Source: Streptomyces mutabilis
GTDB taxonomy: Bacteria; Actinomycetota; Actinomycetes; Streptomycetales; Streptomycetaceae
Length of the DNA: 64,000 nt
Direction of reading: 5' to 3'
Assembly: GCF_014649815.1 (NCBI RefSeq)
Contig: NZ_BMTT01000002.1
Location: 1-64,000, forward strand
Shown here piece after piece: positions 8,019 through 15,762 of this stretch (positions are counted from its first letter, which is position 1; each line of letters begins with the position of its first letter). The position numbers were made by a program, and so were the translations under genes. The notes under the pieces were generated by a model. That model did not search any database. It was not told where the DNA came from and was given only the letters and a program-made list of their open reading frames with translations.

Positions 8019-8606
8019 TTACGGGGCGCTTCTGGCCACGCACGCTCGCAGGTGGTCGTCGACCAGGCCGCACGCCTGCATCAGCGCGTACGCCGTCGTC
8101 GGGCCGACGAAGCGCAGGCCCCGCTTCTTCAGGGCCTTGGACAGCGCCGTGGACTCGGGAGTGACCGCCGGGACGTCGGCGAGGGTCTTGGGGATCGGGC
8201 GTCCGGCGGGGTCCGGGGCGTGGGACCAGATCAGCTCGTCCAGCTCGCCGGGGGCCCAGCCGGCCAGGACGCGCGCGTTGGCGAGGGTCGCGTCGATCTT
8301 GGCGCGGTTGCGGATGATGCCGGCGTCAACGAGCAGGCGGTCGCGGTCCTCGTCGGTGAAGGCCGCCACCTCGGCGATCTCGAAGCCGGCGAAGGCGGCG
8401 CGGAAGCCGGCGCGGCGGCGCAGGATGGTGATCCAGGACAGGCCGGACTGGAAGGCCTCCAAGCTGAGCCGTTCGTACAGGGCGTCGTCGCCGTGGACCG
8501 GGCGGCCCCACTCCTCGTCGTGGTACGCCAGGTAGTCCGTGGTGGACAGGGCCCAGGGGCAGCGCGGCGCCCCGTCGGGCCCGGCGATCGCTTCCCCGGC
8601 GCTCAC
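8019..8606 (-). CDS. tag: DNA-3-methyladenine glycosylase I
   Basis: This 195-residue base-excision repair enzyme removes 3-methyladenine from alkylated DNA. The N-terminus has the family signature CPWALSTTDYLAYHDEEWG, where Cys and His are zinc ligands in E. coli Tag. The second pair appears near the C-terminus in MQACGLVDDHLRACV. Between them is the helix-hairpin-helix region (SLEAFQSGLSWITILRRR). Its first four bases overlap the stop of the DivIVA-like gene, so the two are co-transcribed and probably coupled. Confidence 0.95.
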   Translation of the reverse strand: MSAGEAIAGPDGAPRCPWALSTTDYLAYHDEEWGRPVHGDDALYERLSLEAFQSGLSWITILRRRAGFRAAFAGFEIAEVAAFTDEDRDRLLVDAGIIRNRAKIDATLANARVLAGWAPGELDELIWSHAPDPAGRPIPKTLADVPAVTPESTALSKALKKRGLRFVGPTTAYALMQACGLVDDHLRACVARSAP

Positions 8607-8959
8607 CGCTCCTCCTCGCCCGGCTTCTCCATGGAGACGTGCTGGTGGGCGACGGCGGCCCGGGCACCGGCCAGCGCGGACTCCAGGTCGGCGATGCGGG
8701 CGTCGCGCTCGGCCAGCTCGGCGCCGAGGCGGCCGAGGGCGTCGTCGACGTCCGCCATGCGGTAGCCGCGGGCGACGAGCGGGAAGCGGAGCCGCTCCAC
8801 GTCCGCGCGGCCGACCGGGCGGTCCGGAGGCAGGGAGTCCCGCAGCCGCTCGGGCGCGGCGTCGGGCAGCGGCCCGCTGTCGCCGCCGCTCACCACGGCG
8901 AGTGTCACCGCGGCGACCACGACGGCCAGCGCGACGACGAGGAACAGGAACATGACCAT
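8603..8959 (-). CDS. Membrane-anchored DivIVA-domain-like protein
   Basis: This 118-residue protein has one N-terminal membrane helix (FLFLVVALAVVVAAVTLAVV), a linker, and a segment LRFPLVARGYRMADVDDALGRLGAEL that matches the DivIVA-type motif also found in short actinobacterial proteins, followed by a coiled coil (LAERDARIADLESAL). A role at the membrane linked to polar growth is possible but is only inference. The start at 8959 (MVMFLFL) or two codons later fits the membrane helix; no strong ribosome-binding site is visible. It overlaps tag by four bases, a pairing that is also conserved in mycobacteria (Rv1209/Rv1210). Confidence 0.85.
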   Translation of the reverse strand: MVMFLFLVVALAVVVAAVTLAVVSGGDSGPLPDAAPERLRDSLPPDRPVGRADVERLRFPLVARGYRMADVDDALGRLGAELAERDARIADLESALAGARAAVAHQHVSMEKPGEEER

Positions 8960-9145
8960 CGCTGGGCCCCCATGGTCGGGTCGTTGGATCGAGTCCGGGT
9001 CCGGGTCCTGGTCGGACTCGAAGCCGGAGTCGGTTGTGCCGGGTCCGATCGTGCCATGCGAGTCTGACAGTCGGGGCCGCAGGCGGTCGAAGTCCGGGCG
9101 TCCGGCTCGATCCGCCGCGCTCGGTTCAGCGGACGTGAGAAGGAT

Positions 9146-10030
9146 GTGGACGAGGAGATGTCACAGGGGATGCTCAGACTGGGCAGGCGTGAATTCGCGG
9201 CGCACGAGCCGGTGATCATGGCGATCGTGAACCGGACCCCGGATTCCTTCTACGACCAGGGGGCGACCTTCCACGACGAGCCCGCGCTCGCACGCGTGGA
9301 GCAGGCGGTGGCCGACGGCGCCGCGATCATCGACATCGGCGGGGTGAAGGCCGGACCGGGTGACGAGGTGTCGGCCGAGGAGGAGGCACGGCGGACGGTG
9401 GCGTTCGTCGCGGAGGTGCGGCGGCGGTTCCCGGACGTCGTGATCAGCGTGGACACCTGGCGGCACGAGGTCGGTGAGGCCGTGTGCGAGGCCGGGGCGG
9501 ACCTGCTGAACGACGCGTGGGGCGGAGTCGATCCGAAGCTCGCGGAGGTCGCGGCGCGGTACGGGGTGGGCCTGGTGTGCACGCACGCCGGCGGCGCCGA
9601 GCCGCGGACGCGGCCGCACCGGGTGACGTACGACGACGTCATGGCCGACATCCTGAAGGTGACGGTGGGGCTGGCCGAACGCGCGGTGGCGCTCGGAGTG
9701 CCGCGGGAGTCGGTGCTGATCGACCCCGGGCACGACTTCGGGAAGAACACGCGGCACAGCCTGGAGGCGACGCGGCGGCTCGGGGAGATGGTGGAGACCG
9801 GGTGGCCGGTGCTGGTGTCCCTGTCCAACAAGGATTTCGTCGGGGAGACGCTGGACCGGCCCGTCAAGGAGCGGGTGCTCGGGACGCTGGCGACGACGGC
9901 GGTCTCGGCGTGGCTGGGGGCCCAGGTGTACCGGGTGCACGAGGTGGCGGAGACCCGGCAGGTGCTGGACATGGTGGCGACGATCGCGGGGCACCGGGAG
10001 CCGGCGGTGGCTCGGCGGGGGTTGGCGTAG
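9146..10030 (+). CDS. folP: Dihydropteroate synthase homologue, FolP2-like
   Basis: This protein of up to 294 residues has a TIM-barrel of the pterin-binding (DHPS) family. The N-terminal signature reads IMAIVNRTPDSFYDQG, close to true DHPS, and the third strand shows VISVDTWRHEV. The next motif reads DIGGVKAGPG where working DHPS has DIGGESTRPG, so the STRPG pterin/pABA loop is changed. This is the pattern of mycobacterial FolP2, which is reported not to be a functional DHPS. Starts at 9146 (GTG), 9158 or 9170 (both ATG) are all possible; none has an ideally spaced ribosome-binding site. Classical folate synthesis should not be assumed from this gene alone. Confidence 0.88.
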   Translation: MDEEMSQGMLRLGRREFAAHEPVIMAIVNRTPDSFYDQGATFHDEPALARVEQAVADGAAIIDIGGVKAGPGDEVSAEEEARRTVAFVAEVRRRFPDVVISVDTWRHEVGEAVCEAGADLLNDAWGGVDPKLAEVAARYGVGLVCTHAGGAEPRTRPHRVTYDDVMADILKVTVGLAERAVALGVPRESVLIDPGHDFGKNTRHSLEATRRLGEMVETGWPVLVSLSNKDFVGETLDRPVKERVLGTLATTAVSAWLGAQVYRVHEVAETRQVLDMVATIAGHREPAVARRGLA

Positions 10031-10061
10031 GGGCGCGGCGCGTACCGCGTCGCCGCGCCCC
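10030..10061. terminator. Bidirectional terminator after the folP homologue
   Basis: Perfect 11-base arms (10030-10040 and 10051-10061, all G/C) enclose a 10-base loop. The hairpin begins at the last base of the folP-like stop codon and lies between convergent genes. Confidence 0.7.
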
Positions 10062-10083
10062 TGCCGGGCCCGGCGCGCTCGGG

Positions 10084-10842
10084 TCAGCGCCCCGCCTCCT
10101 TGGAGACCAGGGCCACCGCCTCGTCCACGTCGTCCGTGACGTGGAAGAGGAGGAGGTCCTTCTCCGCGGCCTTGCCCTGGGCGACCAGGGTGTTGCGCAG
10201 CCAGTCGACCAGCCCGCCCCAGTACTCGGAGCCGAAGAGGACGATGGGGAAGCGGGTGACCTTCTGGGTCTGGACCAGGGTGAGCGCCTCGAAGAGTTCG
10301 TCGAGGGTGCCGAGCCCGCCGGGCAGGACCACGAAGCCCTGCGCGTACTTGACGAACATCATCTTGCGGACGAAGAAGTACCGGAAGTTCAGGCCGATGT
10401 CGACGTACGGATTGAGCCCCTGCTCGAACGGCAGCTCGATGCCGAGACCGACCGAGGTGCCCTTCGCCTCCAGGGCACCCTTGTTCGCCGCCTCCATGGC
10501 GCCGGGTCCGCCGCCGGTGATGACCGCGAAGCCCGCTTCCACGAGGCCGCGGCCCAGCCGCACGCCGGCCTCGTACTCAGGTGAGTCCACCGCCGTACGG
10601 GCGGAGCCGAAGACGCTGATCGCGGGCGGGAGTTCGGCGAGGGTGCCGAAGCCCTCGATGAACTCCGACTGGATGCGCAGGACGCGCCACGGGTCGGTGT
10701 GGACCCAGTCGGTCGGAGCGCGCTCGTCCAGCAGGCGCTGGTCCGTGGTGCTTTTCTGGACCTGACCCCGCCGCCGGAGGACAGGGCCCAGGCGCTGCTC
10801 CTCCGGTGGCCGCTTCTTGCCCTCGGGGTTGCCGGTAGCCAT
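10084..10842 (-). CDS. LOG family protein (TIGR00730)
   Basis: This 252-residue Rossmann-like protein belongs to the lysine-decarboxylase-like/LOG family, whose characterised members are nucleoside 5'-monophosphate phosphoribohydrolases (cytokinin-activating in plants). The signatures are GGGPGAMEAANKGA and VVLPGGLGTLDELFE (the PGGxGTxxE motif). The first 60 residues are a charged extension. The ATG at 10842 is preferred over one 11 codons upstream because GGAGGG is spaced seven bases from it. The bacterial substrate is not evident. It follows dapE on the same strand with a gap of about 120 bases; the same neighbourhood occurs in mycobacteria. Confidence 0.9.
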   Translation of the reverse strand: MATGNPEGKKRPPEEQRLGPVLRRRGQVQKSTTDQRLLDERAPTDWVHTDPWRVLRIQSEFIEGFGTLAELPPAISVFGSARTAVDSPEYEAGVRLGRGLVEAGFAVITGGGPGAMEAANKGALEAKGTSVGLGIELPFEQGLNPYVDIGLNFRYFFVRKMMFVKYAQGFVVLPGGLGTLDELFEALTLVQTQKVTRFPIVLFGSEYWGGLVDWLRNTLVAQGKAAEKDLLLFHVTDDVDEAVALVSKEAGR

Positions 10843-10964
10843 GCGCGCGCTCCCTCCAGTCGCAGGTTCTTCCACCTCAGCGTAGATCTACGCGGGTTAC
10901 GTACGAGGGACCTCAGCATGTCCGCCACGCAGCGGGCTAAACCCTCTGGTGAACCCTCTGTGGA

Positions 10965-12044
10965 TCACGCCGTCAGCCAGGACCGCAGGCGCTCCTCCCC
11001 CGCGAGGACCTTCGCCGTCTCCACCCGTTCGTCGCGCTTGTGCGCCAAGTGGGGGTTGCCCGGTCCGTAGTTGACGGCCGGGACGCCGAGCGCCGAGAAG
11101 CGGGACACGTCCGTCCAGCCGTACTTGGGCTGCGGGGTGCCGCCCACCGCCTCGATGAAGGCGGCCGCGGCCGGGTGGGACAGGCCGGGCAGGGCGGCGC
11201 CGCTGTGGTCGTCGACCACGAACTCCGTCACCCCGCAGTCCGCGAAGACCTCCCGCACGTGGGCGAGGGCGTCCTCGGGGCTGCGGTCGGGGGCGTAGCG
11301 GAAGTTGACGGTGACGACGCACTCGTCGGGGATGACGTTGCCCGCGACCCCGCCCGTGATGCCGACCGCGTTCAGGCCCTCGCGGTACTCCAGGCCGTCG
11401 ATCACCGGGTAGCGCGGCTCGTAGGCCGCGAGGCGGGCGAGGATCGGCGCGGCGGCGTGGATGGCGTTGGAGCCCATCCAGGAGCGCGCCGAGTGCGCCC
11501 GCTCGCCCGTCGTCTTCAGCAGCACCCGCAGCGTGCCCTGGCAGCCGCCCTCCACCTGGCCGTCGGACGGTTCGAGCAGCACCGCGAAGTCGCCCTCCAG
11601 CCATCGGGGGTGGGCCTCGGCGACGCGCTTCAGGCCGTTCAGCTCGGCGGCGACCTCCTCGTTGTCGTAGAAGACGAAGGTCAGGTCGCGGTTGGGCGCC
11701 GGGACGGTGGCGGCGATGCGGAGCTGCACCGCGACGCCCGCCTTCATGTCGCAGGTGCCGCAGCCCCACAGGACGCCGTCCTCGTCGAGCCGGGACGGTA
11801 CGTTGTCGGCGATCGGGACGGTGTCGATGTGGCCGGCCAGGATCACGCGCTCCGCCCGCCCCAGGTCGGTGCGGGCCACCACGTTGTTGCCGTACCGCTC
11901 GACCGACAGGTGCGGCAGGGCGCGCAGGGCGCTCTCGATCGCGTCCGCCAGCGGCTCCTCGGTGCCGCTCTCGGAGGGGAAGTCGACGAGCCGCGCGGTG
12001 AGCTCCGCGGCGTCCAGCGTGAGGTCAAGCGGGGTATCGGCCAT
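10965..12044 (-). CDS. dapE: Succinyl-diaminopimelate desuccinylase
   Basis: This 359-residue M20-family zinc hydrolase removes succinate from N-succinyl-LL-diaminopimelate in the lysine and LL-DAP (cell wall) pathway. Metal and catalytic motifs are present: AGHIDTVP (His/Asp), GTCDMKAG (bridging Asp) and YDNEEV (catalytic and metal Glu). The dimerisation domain lies in the middle (SARSWMGSNAIHAAAP). Length is normal for actinobacterial DapE. dapC, encoding the preceding step, is about 2 kb away at 14089-15186, so two pathway genes sit in this region. Confidence 0.93.
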   Translation of the reverse strand: MADTPLDLTLDAAELTARLVDFPSESGTEEPLADAIESALRALPHLSVERYGNNVVARTDLGRAERVILAGHIDTVPIADNVPSRLDEDGVLWGCGTCDMKAGVAVQLRIAATVPAPNRDLTFVFYDNEEVAAELNGLKRVAEAHPRWLEGDFAVLLEPSDGQVEGGCQGTLRVLLKTTGERAHSARSWMGSNAIHAAAPILARLAAYEPRYPVIDGLEYREGLNAVGITGGVAGNVIPDECVVTVNFRYAPDRSPEDALAHVREVFADCGVTEFVVDDHSGAALPGLSHPAAAAFIEAVGGTPQPKYGWTDVSRFSALGVPAVNYGPGNPHLAHKRDERVETAKVLAGEERLRSWLTA

Positions 12045-12128
12045 GGCCCCGACCCTAACGCCCCCGCCCTTGCGGGCATTGCCCGTGCCCGGCGTACACC
12101 ACTGGCTACCCTCCAGTACCTTGTACGC

Positions 12129-13106
12129 GTGCTTCAGCCGTCACCCACCCGCAAACGCCGTGGCCGCCTCCTCCGCTCGGGAGCGGCCTCCATGGTCCTG
12201 CTCGCGGTCGCCGGTTACCTCGCGGTGAAGTACGTCACCGCGGGCGCTCCGGGCTGCAAGGTGGTCTCCGCCGAGGACGGCCGGACGGCCTACGAGTTCA
12301 CCCCGGAGCAGGCGGTGAACGCGGCGACGATCACCGCCGTGGGCACCGCGCGCAACCTGCCGGAGCGTGCGGTGACCATCGCGCTGGCGACCGCGCTGCA
12401 GGAGTCGACCCTGCGCAACATCGACCACGGCGACCGCGATTCCCTCGGCCTGTTCCAGCAGCGTCCCTCGCAGGGCTGGGGGTCGCCGGAGGAGATCATG
12501 GACCCGGCGTACTCGGCGGGCATGTTCTACGACCACCTGGTCGAGGTGCCCGACTACACGCGCCTCCCGCTGACCGTCGCCGCCCAGCGCGTGCAGCGCA
12601 GCGGCTTCCCGGACGCGTACGCCAAGCACGAACCGGACGCCGCGCTCCTGGCCGCCGCGCTGACCGGGCGGTCCGCGGCGACGCTGACCTGCGAGGGCCG
12701 CCCCGGCGCCACCCGGGCCGACGGGCCCGACGCGGTCCGCGCGGCGCTCGTGCGGGACTTCGGGCGCGACGTGCTCCGCCCGGCCGGCGCGGAGGCGGAG
12801 AGCGACGCCGCCACCCCGAAGCCGACGCCCTCACCGGCCGGCAGCGGCTCCGCCGGGCGGACCGTGACGCTGCCCGTCGCCACCGGCGCCGGCTCGGGCA
12901 CGGAGGCGAGCCCGGAACGACGAGGCTGGCAGCTGGCCCACTGGGCAGTGGCCAACGCCTCTTCGCTGCGCATCGAGCGGGTCTCCTACGCGGGCCGCCA
13001 GTGGACCGCGGGGAACACCGACAGCAAGTGGTATCCGACGGGCGAAGGCGGCGCGCGGGGTGCGGAACGGGCTGCGGGGGCGGTCCGGATCACCACCGCG
13101 CGCTAG
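12129..13106 (+). CDS. Membrane-anchored lysozyme-fold-like conserved protein
   Basis: This 325-residue conserved actinobacterial protein has a basic N-terminus (PTRKRRGRLL), one membrane helix (about residues 20-40) and an extracytoplasmic part. The segment ATALQESTLRNIDHGDRDSLGLFQQRPSQGWG resembles the catalytic Glu region of transglycosylase-like folds, so a role in peptidoglycan turnover is possible; this is inference. A Ser/Pro/Thr-rich linker follows, then a small C-terminal domain (AHWAVANASSLRIERVSYAGRQW) that looks like a recurrent Streptomyces extracellular module. The GTG at 12129 keeps the positive residues before the helix; an ATG at 12192 inside the helix is less likely. A strong terminator follows at 13173. 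Confidence 0.78.
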   Translation: MLQPSPTRKRRGRLLRSGAASMVLLAVAGYLAVKYVTAGAPGCKVVSAEDGRTAYEFTPEQAVNAATITAVGTARNLPERAVTIALATALQESTLRNIDHGDRDSLGLFQQRPSQGWGSPEEIMDPAYSAGMFYDHLVEVPDYTRLPLTVAAQRVQRSGFPDAYAKHEPDAALLAAALTGRSAATLTCEGRPGATRADGPDAVRAALVRDFGRDVLRPAGAEAESDAATPKPTPSPAGSGSAGRTVTLPVATGAGSGTEASPERRGWQLAHWAVANASSLRIERVSYAGRQWTAGNTDSKWYPTGEGGARGAERAAGAVRITTAR

Positions 13107-13172
13107 CTGTTTCGGCCCGCGGGCCACAGCACTCACCCGTCCGATCCGTCACCCCTGAGGGTTACCCGTGGC

Positions 13173-13204
13173 GGCGCCGCGTCGACGCGGCGCCCGGGTT
13201 TTCA
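13173..13204 (+). terminator. Rho-independent terminator with T run
   Basis: Bases 13173-13194 form a perfect 22-base GC palindrome, and an extra ACCCG/CGGGT pairing extends the stem. It is followed by CGGGTTTT, so it has both the stem and a short T tract. It ends the transcript of the gene at 12129-13106. Confidence 0.7.
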
Positions 13205-13283
13205 CCATCTCGTCGCCGGAACCGCTGGAACCCAGGGCAATCAAGGGCTGTAAGGATTCGGCAGACTTCCGACCGTCTCCCTT

Positions 13284-13311
13284 TTGCCCGTTTTTATGGG
13301 CACCCTATAAT
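13284..13311 (+). promoter_or_regulatory. Sigma-70-type promoter for the small secreted protein
   Basis: TTGCCC at 13284-13289 and a consensus TATAAT at 13306-13311 are separated by 16 bases. A perfect TATAAT is uncommon in this GC-rich sequence and the surroundings are AT-rich, which supports a housekeeping promoter for the gene at 13451. Confidence 0.6.
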
Positions 13312-13450
13312 GCGACGCATTGCCAACTCTTTACGTTGTGCGTCCGCAACCTTCGTGGCCTTCGAGCGGTAGTCACTGCGTCCGAGCCCGGTCGATCACT
13401 CGCCGGGCACGGTCGGATTCCCCATCGTTGACTTCCGTCGAAGGAGCATC

Positions 13451-13882
13451 ATGTCCCTCCCCCTGACCCGCCGGATCGCCCGTGCCGCGCTGCTCGTCGC
13501 TGCGGGAGCGGCTGCCGGGGTCGGTGCGGCCGGCTCCGCCAGCGCGGCTCCCGAACTGCCCGCCATCCCGAACCTCGGCGGACTGACCGCGCTGGACGGG
13601 GCGAACGTCGGCAACACCGTCGACGCCGCGGCCCAGAACGCCACCGGAGCCGCGGGCGACACCGGCAGCAAGGCCGTCAAGAAGACGGTGCCGGCCGCGG
13701 GCAAGACCGGCGGCTCGCTCGTCAAGAAGACCACGCCGGTGGCGCAGAAGGCCGCGGGCGACGCGGCGGGCTCCGCCGGGGAGGTCGTCGGTGACACGGC
13801 GAAGACGGCCACCGAGGGCGGGCTGCCGACGGACGCGCTGGGCAAGGGCGGGCTGCCGGTGCAGGGTCTGCCGGTCGGCTAG
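13451..13882 (+). CDS. Small secreted Ala/Lys-rich protein
   Basis: This 143-residue protein has a clear Sec signal peptide (MSLPLTRRIARAALLVAAG) and a likely cleavage site at ASA/APEL near residue 32. The mature part is low in complexity, with repeated KKT/VKKT and AAGDAAG stretches and a Gly/Leu/Pro end (GGLPVQGLPVG). No enzymatic domain is visible. Similar Streptomyces proteins are sometimes labelled ATP-binding, which the sequence does not support. AAGGAG lies six bases before the ATG. It is monocistronic, with its own promoter and terminator. A surface or extracellular structural role is possible, but the function is unknown. Confidence 0.82.
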   Translation: MSLPLTRRIARAALLVAAGAAAGVGAAGSASAAPELPAIPNLGGLTALDGANVGNTVDAAAQNATGAAGDTGSKAVKKTVPAAGKTGGSLVKKTTPVAQKAAGDAAGSAGEVVGDTAKTATEGGLPTDALGKGGLPVQGLPVG

Positions 13883-13896
13883 AGCGCCTGGCTCGT

Positions 13897-13936
13897 ACGG
13901 CTACGGGGTCTGGGGGTTCCCAGGCCCCGTAGCCGT
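13897..13936 (+). terminator. Strong terminator after the small secreted protein
   Basis: Eighteen-base arms (13897-13914 and 13919-13936) pair with only one G-T wobble around a four-base loop, 15 bases past the stop codon. Confidence 0.8.
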
Positions 13937-14088
13937 GTGGGTACGTCGGCGCAGTGGGCGTTCGTTGGCCGGGCACCCGGCGTTGGTGGCCGTGCCCACC
14001 CTCCCCCACTGCCTGAGGGCATGGGAGGTACCCTCATCGCCCTGCGGAACGATTGCCCACAGCCGAGCCAAGCCGAGCCGCCCGGCCG

Positions 14089-15186
14089 TCAGGCCCCCAG
14101 CCTGGTTACCGCCGCGTGTACGCGTTCGTCCGTGGCCGTGAAGGCGACTCGGACGTGATTGCCGCCCGCCGGACCGTAGAAGTCGCCGGGGGCGACCAGG
14201 ATGCCGCGTTCGGCGAGGTGGGCGACGGTGTCCCAGCAGGACTCGTCGCGGGTGGCCCAGAGGTAGAGGCTGGCCTCGCTGTGCTCGATGCGGAAGCCGT
14301 GGCCGAGGAACGCCTCGCGCAGGGCCGTGCGGCGGGCCGCGTAGCGCTCGCGCTGGACGCGGACGTGCTCGTCGTCGCCGAGGGCCGCCACCACGGCCGC
14401 TTGCGTCGGCGCGGACGTCATCATGCCGCCGTGCTTGCGGATCTCCAGGAGGGGCCCCAGGACGGCCGGGTCGCCCGCCAGGAAGGCCGCGCGGTAGCCG
14501 GCGAGGTTGGAGCGCTTGGAGAGCGAGTGGACGGCGACCAGGCCGTCGTACGAGCCGCCGTTGACGTCCGGGTGCAGGACGGAGACCGGGTCGGCCTCCC
14601 AGCCCAGCTCGAGGTAGCACTCGTCGGATACGACGAGGACGCCGTGCTCGCGGGCCCAGGCCACGATCCGGGACAGGTCGTCCTTGGACAGGACCTTGCC
14701 GGTCGGGTTCGACGGGGAGTTGAGCCACAGCATCTTCAGCCCCGCCGGGTCCAGCTCGGTCGGGTCGTCGTACGCCTCGTACCCCGCGTGGGCCAGCCGC
14801 GCGCCGACCTCGTACGTCGGGTAGGCCAGGCGAGGAAACGCGACCCTGTCGCCCGGGCCGAGGCCCAGCTGGGTCGGCAGCCAGGCGACGAGTTCCTTGG
14901 AGCCGACGATGGGCAGGACGTGGCGGTGGGTGACCTCGCGGGCGCCGAGCCGGCGCTCGACCCAGCCGGTGATCGCGTCGCGCAGTGCCGGGGTGCCCCA
15001 GACGGTCGGGTAGCCCGGGGAGTCCGCCGCGTCGACCAGGGCCTTCTGGATCAGCTCGGGGACCGGGTCGACCGGAGTGCCGACGGAGAGGTCGACGATG
15101 CCGTCCGGGTGCGCGGCGGCCGTCTTCTTGTAGGGCTCCAGCTTGTCCCAGGGGAAGGCGGGCAAGCGGTCGGAGACTGCGGACAC
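14089..15186 (-). CDS. dapC: Succinyldiaminopimelate transaminase
   Basis: This 365-residue PLP-dependent class I aminotransferase converts N-succinyl-2-amino-6-ketopimelate to N-succinyl-LL-DAP. Visible family marks are NSPSNPTGKVL, VVSDECYLELGW (Asp/Tyr that contact PLP), HSLSKRSNLAGYR (the Schiff-base Lys in SLSKR) and the C-terminal NHVRVAFTAT (Arg for the substrate carboxylate). The GTG at 15186 (VSAVSDRLPAFPWDKL) is the likely start; an ATG 12 codons upstream has no ribosome-binding site. It follows fdxA on the same strand, an order also known from mycobacteria (fdxC-dapC), but a stem-loop lies between them. Confidence 0.92.
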   Translation of the reverse strand: MSAVSDRLPAFPWDKLEPYKKTAAAHPDGIVDLSVGTPVDPVPELIQKALVDAADSPGYPTVWGTPALRDAITGWVERRLGAREVTHRHVLPIVGSKELVAWLPTQLGLGPGDRVAFPRLAYPTYEVGARLAHAGYEAYDDPTELDPAGLKMLWLNSPSNPTGKVLSKDDLSRIVAWAREHGVLVVSDECYLELGWEADPVSVLHPDVNGGSYDGLVAVHSLSKRSNLAGYRAAFLAGDPAVLGPLLEIRKHGGMMTSAPTQAAVVAALGDDEHVRVQRERYAARRTALREAFLGHGFRIEHSEASLYLWATRDESCWDTVAHLAERGILVAPGDFYGPAGGNHVRVAFTATDERVHAAVTRLGA

Positions 15187-15238
15187 GGTTACTGGCTCAC
15201 TTTCGTCGGTACACGTCGGCACGCGCCGCCACGGCGAA

Positions 15239-15293
15239 CGCCTCGGTCCCGTGCGGCGCCGATCGGGTGACCGGGCCGTACGGGACCGAGGCG
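15239..15293 (-). terminator. Stem-loop between fdxA and dapC
   Basis: Two perfectly complementary 14-base arms (15239-15252 and 15280-15293) enclose a 27-base loop. It lies 10 bases past the fdxA stop and about 50 bases before the dapC start. It probably ends or attenuates the fdxA transcript, so the small ferredoxin can be made in excess over DapC. Confidence 0.6.
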
Positions 15294-15303
15294 GCGCGGG
15301 TGT

Positions 15304-15621
15304 TTACGCCTGCGGCGGCAGCGCGGCGACGAAGGGGTGGTCGCGCTCGATCAGCCCCAGCTTGCTGGCGCCGCCGGGCGAGCCGAGCTCGTCGAAGAAC
15401 TCGACGTTCGCCTTGTAGTAGTCCTTCCACTCCTCCGGAGTGTCGTCCTCGTAGAAGATCGCCTCGACCGGGCAGACCGGCTCACAGGCACCGCAGTCGA
15501 CGCATTCGTCCGGGTGGATGTACAAGGACCGCTGGCCCTCGTAGATGCAGTCGACCGGGCACTCCTCGATGCACGCCTTGTCCTTGACGTCGACACAAGG
15601 CTGCGCGATGACGTAGGTCAC
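15304..15621 (-). CDS. fdxA: Seven-iron ferredoxin
   Basis: This 105-residue electron carrier has two cluster motifs. The first (PCVDVKDKACIEECPVDCIYEG) is spaced for a [3Fe-4S] centre, and the second (CVDCGACEPVCPVEAI) for a [4Fe-4S] centre, as in actinobacterial FdxA. The C-terminal half is the usual extension with PEEWKDYYKANVEFF. The start is GTG behind AGGAGG spaced nine bases. Its redox partner is not shown by the context; it is upstream of dapC on the same strand. Confidence 0.95.
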   Translation of the reverse strand: MTYVIAQPCVDVKDKACIEECPVDCIYEGQRSLYIHPDECVDCGACEPVCPVEAIFYEDDTPEEWKDYYKANVEFFDELGSPGGASKLGLIERDHPFVAALPPQA

Positions 15622-15762
15622 GCTGTCGTTCCTCCTCGATACGGGCGCTGGCGGGCCACCTCAGGCTCCGCCGCCTGGCGCGCGGGAGCGCGGCGTCGTC
15701 GATGCCCGCCCCTAGTATCTCCGTTCTTGGGCATGATCCGAACAGGAGGGGTGCACCGACCC

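Larger units (their letters stand above)
13107..13450. other. Intergenic region, 344 bp
   Basis: No gene is seen. The left half holds a palindromic terminator for the upstream gene. The right half is AT-rich for this genome and carries a good promoter for the small secreted protein downstream, with a leader of about 135 bases. Confidence 0.6.

Noticed and set aside
6781-8073. Long minus-strand extension of the DUF3117 frame (up to 486 codons)
   Set aside because: It is antisense to the enoyl-CoA hydratase, has no domain, and is an effect of high GC. The 55-residue form has a good ribosome-binding site.
13173-13194. Perfect palindrome as a phage or plasmid attachment site
   Set aside because: Its position after a stop codon and the following T run fit a terminator; no integrase or tRNA gene is near.
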